Below are positions 61,539 to 64,000 of a DNA stretch of 64,000 nucleotides, in pieces; positions within the stretch are counted from its first letter, which is position 1; each line of letters opens with the position of its first letter. The DNA lies in contig NZ_JAKEUQ010000024.1 in assembly GCF_022397955.1 (NCBI RefSeq), positions 1,668 through 65,667 of the forward strand. The letters run 5' to 3'. The DNA is from Vibrio sp. Isolate32. Lineage in GTDB: Bacteria; Pseudomonadota; Gammaproteobacteria; Enterobacterales; Vibrionaceae. The position numbers and the translations under genes are program-made. The notes under the pieces are model-generated. The model ran no database searches, was not told the DNA's origin, and saw nothing but the letters and a program-made list of their open reading frames with translations.

Positions 61539-62450
61539 ATGGACGTAAAATTGGTCAAAGGTTCAGACCCAAAATTCGCAGAGCTGATAACCAAAACGAA
61601 TATGGCGTCTTACTACGATACGCGTGGAATCGTTTGGAGTCATGATCAGTTTTTACGCAGCTGGGATGAGCTAGATAACTATGAAGTCTATGTAGACGAT
61701 ATTCGTATTGGCGTTGTCCGCTTTAGTTACACCAGTGAGACAACCTTCCTTCGAGATTTACAGATATTAACCGAGTACCAAGGCAGGGGCTTTGGTTCTA
61801 GGTGCTTAGATTTAGTGATTGAACATGCGAACAGTCAGGCATCGACTCAGTTAGTGCTACGTGTGTTCAGTGAGAACCCCGCTATTAAGCTTTATCAATC
61901 AAAAGGTTTTACAAAAATTTCTGAAGTGAAAGGGCTTGTTGAAATGGAGCTGATTTTAGGAAGAACTATGGACACCATTATCAAACAAGCAATCGAATTG
62001 CGAAAAGAAGAGAAGTACCAAGAGTCTGGTGACTTGTTGGCAACGCTACTCACTGATGAAAATTATGCAGCCAAAGCACACCTACAGATAGCCTGGTCAT
62101 ACGATAATCAAGGCAAGGAACAGCAGGCGATTGAGCATTATGTTTTGTCTCTGCAAGGGAAGCTTTCTTCGGTAGAGCGCTTTGACGCATTGTTTGGCTT
62201 AGCATGCACTTACCGAAGCCTAGGGCAATATACTGAGGCTTTAAGCTATTTCGAACAGACGATAGCAGAGTATCCTGAATCCCTTGAAGTTCAGCCGTTT
62301 TACGCGATGTGTCTGTACAATTTAGGTCGACATAAAGAAGCGACATCTCTGTTAATTGATTTATTGGTTTCCACAACCAATAGTGATGCGATTAAAGAGT
62401 ACCAACGGGCTATCTCTTTATACGCAAAAGACTTGGATAAAACTTGGTAA
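61539..62450 (+). CDS. GNAT acetyltransferase fused to tetratricopeptide repeats
   Basis: A 303-residue fusion. Residues 1-140 are a GNAT domain with acetyl-CoA loop LTEYQGRGFGSRCLDLVIEH and VFSENPAIKLYQSKGF. After a short joint at MDTIIKQAIE, residues 145-303 hold about four TPR-like helix pairs (AIELRKEEKYQESGDLLATL, AKAHLQIAWSYDNQGKEQQA, ALFGLACTYRSLGQYTEALS, FYAMCLYNLGRHKEATSLLI). The TPR part is normally a separate protein. ATG at 61539 follows AAAGGA. The TPR may hold the acetylated partner protein (inference). Confidence 0.82.
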   Translation: MDVKLVKGSDPKFAELITKTNMASYYDTRGIVWSHDQFLRSWDELDNYEVYVDDIRIGVVRFSYTSETTFLRDLQILTEYQGRGFGSRCLDLVIEHANSQASTQLVLRVFSENPAIKLYQSKGFTKISEVKGLVEMELILGRTMDTIIKQAIELRKEEKYQESGDLLATLLTDENYAAKAHLQIAWSYDNQGKEQQAIEHYVLSLQGKLSSVERFDALFGLACTYRSLGQYTEALSYFEQTIAEYPESLEVQPFYAMCLYNLGRHKEATSLLIDLLVSTTNSDAIKEYQRAISLYAKDLDKTW

Positions 62451-62481
62451 ATGAGTTTCAATCGGCAATTTACCAATCCAA

Positions 62482-62520
62482 TAAAAGCCTAAGTATCGAG
62501 TGACACTTAGGCTTGAAGGA
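62482..62520. terminator. Hairpin terminator
   Basis: AAGCCTAAGT/ACTTAGGCTT perfect 10-bp stem between convergent GNAT-TPR and mesD; the T-run is weak on the plus strand and better (TTTTATT) on the minus strand. Confidence 0.65.
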
Positions 62521-62546
62521 TTCGCTTTTATAGGTTTTGATCAGCG

Positions 62547-63575
62547 TTACACGGAAAGCTCTTTACGCACTATCTCTGCACCAGCGCTGAGTGCATTCAG
62601 CTTAGCAGAGGCAATGTCGCGAGGTAGGGGAGCCATGCCGCAGTTGGTGCAAGGGTAGAGCTTGTCTGCATCAACATACTTAAGTGTTTCTCTTAGCGTG
62701 CTAGCCACTTCTTCCGGTGTTTCAATAGAATCAGTTGCAACATCAATTGCGCCAACCATCACTTTCTTACCGCGAACCAACTCAAGCAGTTCAAGTGGTA
62801 CGTGAGAGTTATGGCACTCTAACGAGATGATATCGATGTTTGATTGTTGAAGCTTAGGGAAGACTTCCTCATATTGACGCCACTCTGTGCCTAATGTCTT
62901 TTTCCAATCTGTGTTTGCTTTGATGCCGTAGCCATAGCAAATGTGTACTGCGGTTTCGCATTTAAGCCCTTCAATGGCTCTTTCCAAACAAGCGATACCC
63001 CAATCATTCACCTCATCGAAAAACACGTTGAAGGCAGGCTCATCGAACTGAATAATGTCTACACCGGCAGCTTCTAGTTCTTTTGCTTCTTCGTTTAGGA
63101 TTTTGGCAAATTCCCACGCCAGCTTTTCACGGCTTTGGTAATGCGCGTCGTAAAGTGTATCTATCATAGTCATTGGCCCCGGAAGTGCCCACTTGATAGG
63201 TTGGTCAGTTTGCTGGCGCAGAAACTTCGCATCTTCAACAAATACCGGTTTCTGGCGTGAAACCGGGCCAACGACGGTTGGGACACTGGCATCGTAACGA
63301 TCGCGGATTTTCACGGTTTCACGTTTTTCGAAGTCGACACCGTTAAGGTGTTCAATGAAAGTCGTTACAAAGTGTTGGCGTGTTTGCTCACCGTCGCTGA
63401 CAATATCAATGCCTGCTTGTTGTTGTTCGTGAAGCGATACACGCAGAGCATCCTGTTTGCCATCCGTTAGTTCGTTGCCTTCCAGTTTCCATGGAGACCA
63501 AAGTGTTTCGGGTTGTGCTAGCCAAGATGGTTTAGGCAAGCTGCCTGCTGTTGAAGTCGGTAATAGTGTTTTCAT
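62547..63575 (-). CDS. mesD: Core methionine synthase MesD (MetE C-terminal-domain-like)
   Basis: A 342-residue single-domain methionine synthase equal to the catalytic half of MetE. Zn ligands are His in AVHICYGYG-like CETAVHICYGYG and Cys in YPCTNCGMAPLP, with ECHNSH and QFDEPAFNVFF in between. The N-terminal folate-binding half is absent. Its upstream neighbour is DUF1852 (MesX). In Acinetobacter this pair makes methionine from homocysteine without methyl-folate and needs MesX. The methyl donor is unknown. Confidence 0.88.
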   Translation of the reverse strand: MKTLLPTSTAGSLPKPSWLAQPETLWSPWKLEGNELTDGKQDALRVSLHEQQQAGIDIVSDGEQTRQHFVTTFIEHLNGVDFEKRETVKIRDRYDASVPTVVGPVSRQKPVFVEDAKFLRQQTDQPIKWALPGPMTMIDTLYDAHYQSREKLAWEFAKILNEEAKELEAAGVDIIQFDEPAFNVFFDEVNDWGIACLERAIEGLKCETAVHICYGYGIKANTDWKKTLGTEWRQYEEVFPKLQQSNIDIISLECHNSHVPLELLELVRGKKVMVGAIDVATDSIETPEEVASTLRETLKYVDADKLYPCTNCGMAPLPRDIASAKLNALSAGAEIVRKELSV

Positions 63576-63653
63576 AAATAATTCTGCCTGTCCGTAGGTT
63601 GCTAGAAGCGTTTAATCGCTGTCCAAATCGGTTTGAATCTCCCCAAAAGCGCG

Positions 63654-64000
63654 TTATAGCGCGTAATTGGCAGACCAGTTCTCTAGAACCGATTGGTATG
63701 GCTTTATGAAATGTTCTTCTGCGAACTTACCTTGTTCGATAGCCAACTTGCTGCGCTCTTCGCGGTCATACACAATTTGAGTCAGTGAGTGGTCCGAGTT
63801 TTTCAAGTTAGGTTGGTAGCGTTTTCCTGCAACAGCGTTTGCGTTGTAAATCTCAGGTCGGTAGATCTTTTGGAAAGTGCCCATAGTGCTTATGGTGCTG
63901 ATCAACTCCAAGTTAGAGTAATCATTGAGTAAATCACCAAAGAAATAGAATGCTAATGGAGCAACGCTATTTGGTGGCATGAAATAACGAACTTCTAATC
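63654..64000 (-). CDS. mesX: MesX (DUF1852) protein, partial
   Basis: The last 115 or so codons of a DUF1852 protein (LEVRYFMPPNSVAPLAFYFF then GDLLNDYSNLELISTISTMG, GTFQKIYRPEIYNANAVAGK). The start lies right of the window. It is 78 bases upstream of mesD in the same direction, the arrangement described for the MesD-MesX methionine synthase, in which MesX is required and may need oxygen. The ATG at 63980 is internal, since the frame stays open to 64000. Confidence 0.85.
   Translation of the reverse strand, partial: LEVRYFMPPNSVAPLAFYFFGDLLNDYSNLELISTISTMGTFQKIYRPEIYNANAVAGKRYQPNLKNSDHSLTQIVYDREERSKLAIEQGKFAEEHFIKPYQSVLENWSANYAL

Overview
The window looks like chromosome from a marine Vibrio, most likely of the Splendidus group. 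The protein sequences (asparaginyl- and threonyl-tRNA synthetases, TyrR, SpeA, a vibriolysin-type M4 protease, a phasin/PHA-synthase pair) are vibrio-like, the base composition is AT-leaning, and several gene orders are gammaproteobacterial. This assignment comes from reading proteins, not from a database search.

Region by region. 1-1.7 kb: accessory DNA with the end of an IS66-family element, two small genes and a three-copy 20-bp iteron block whose sequence recalls the TnsB-binding ends of Tn7. 2-24.9 kb: mostly core genes. These are a MocR regulator, asnS, a chemoreceptor with a CxxCH motif, a tyrosine-type permease behind a Tyr/Phe-rich leader ORF, sdaC-sdaA with a terminator-like hairpin between them, nudL, an H-NOX/hybrid-kinase pair, pabB, a 264-bp MITE, class I fumarase, ycjX-ycjF, tyrR with a perfect palindrome matching the TyrR box, and rimJ. 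25.6-30.1 kb: a decayed patch with a KdgM-type porin remnant, a broken IS5/IS427-group element whose ends match the MITE, a MORN-repeat lipoprotein-like gene, a PL6 alginate-lyase pseudogene, msrA and a DUF3187 remnant.

30.2-43.6 kb: thrS-infC-rpmI-rplT, preceded by hairpins, one of which copies a tRNA-Thr(GGU) anticodon arm; then yqfB, a frameshifted hypothetical gene, an LRR-protein-kinase fusion, an ABC-F ATPase, an aldehyde dehydrogenase-TetR operon with a palindromic operator, and speA-speB for putrescine synthesis. 43.6-46.2 kb: a dead IS630 element and a decayed LysR gene. 46.2-51.6 kb: a compact folK-folX-folE-folM operon (tetrahydromonapterin synthesis) followed by phaP-phaC-phaJ (polyhydroxyalkanoate synthesis). 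51.6-52.4 kb: an IS30 remnant. 52.4-54.2 kb: secreted M4 metalloprotease.

54.8-62.5 kb: accessory run on the plus strand. It starts with a multiply frameshifted pseudogene and continues with Nudix, HAD, an unknown protein, a B3-like metallo-beta-lactamase-fold protein, DUF3626, a GFA-family protein, a membrane-anchored unknown, and two GNAT acetyltransferases, one fused to TPR repeats. 62.5-64 kb: mesD-mesX, a two-gene folate-independent methionine synthase system on the minus strand, cut by the window edge.

The strongest points for a second look are the regulatory RNAs (thrS anticodon mimic, aromatic leader ORF, sdaC-sdaA attenuator), the Tn7-like iterons, the MITE/IS427 pair, the tyrR palindrome, the GNAT-TPR and LRR-kinase fusions, and the mesD-mesX pair. 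No CRISPR array, rRNA or tRNA gene was seen.
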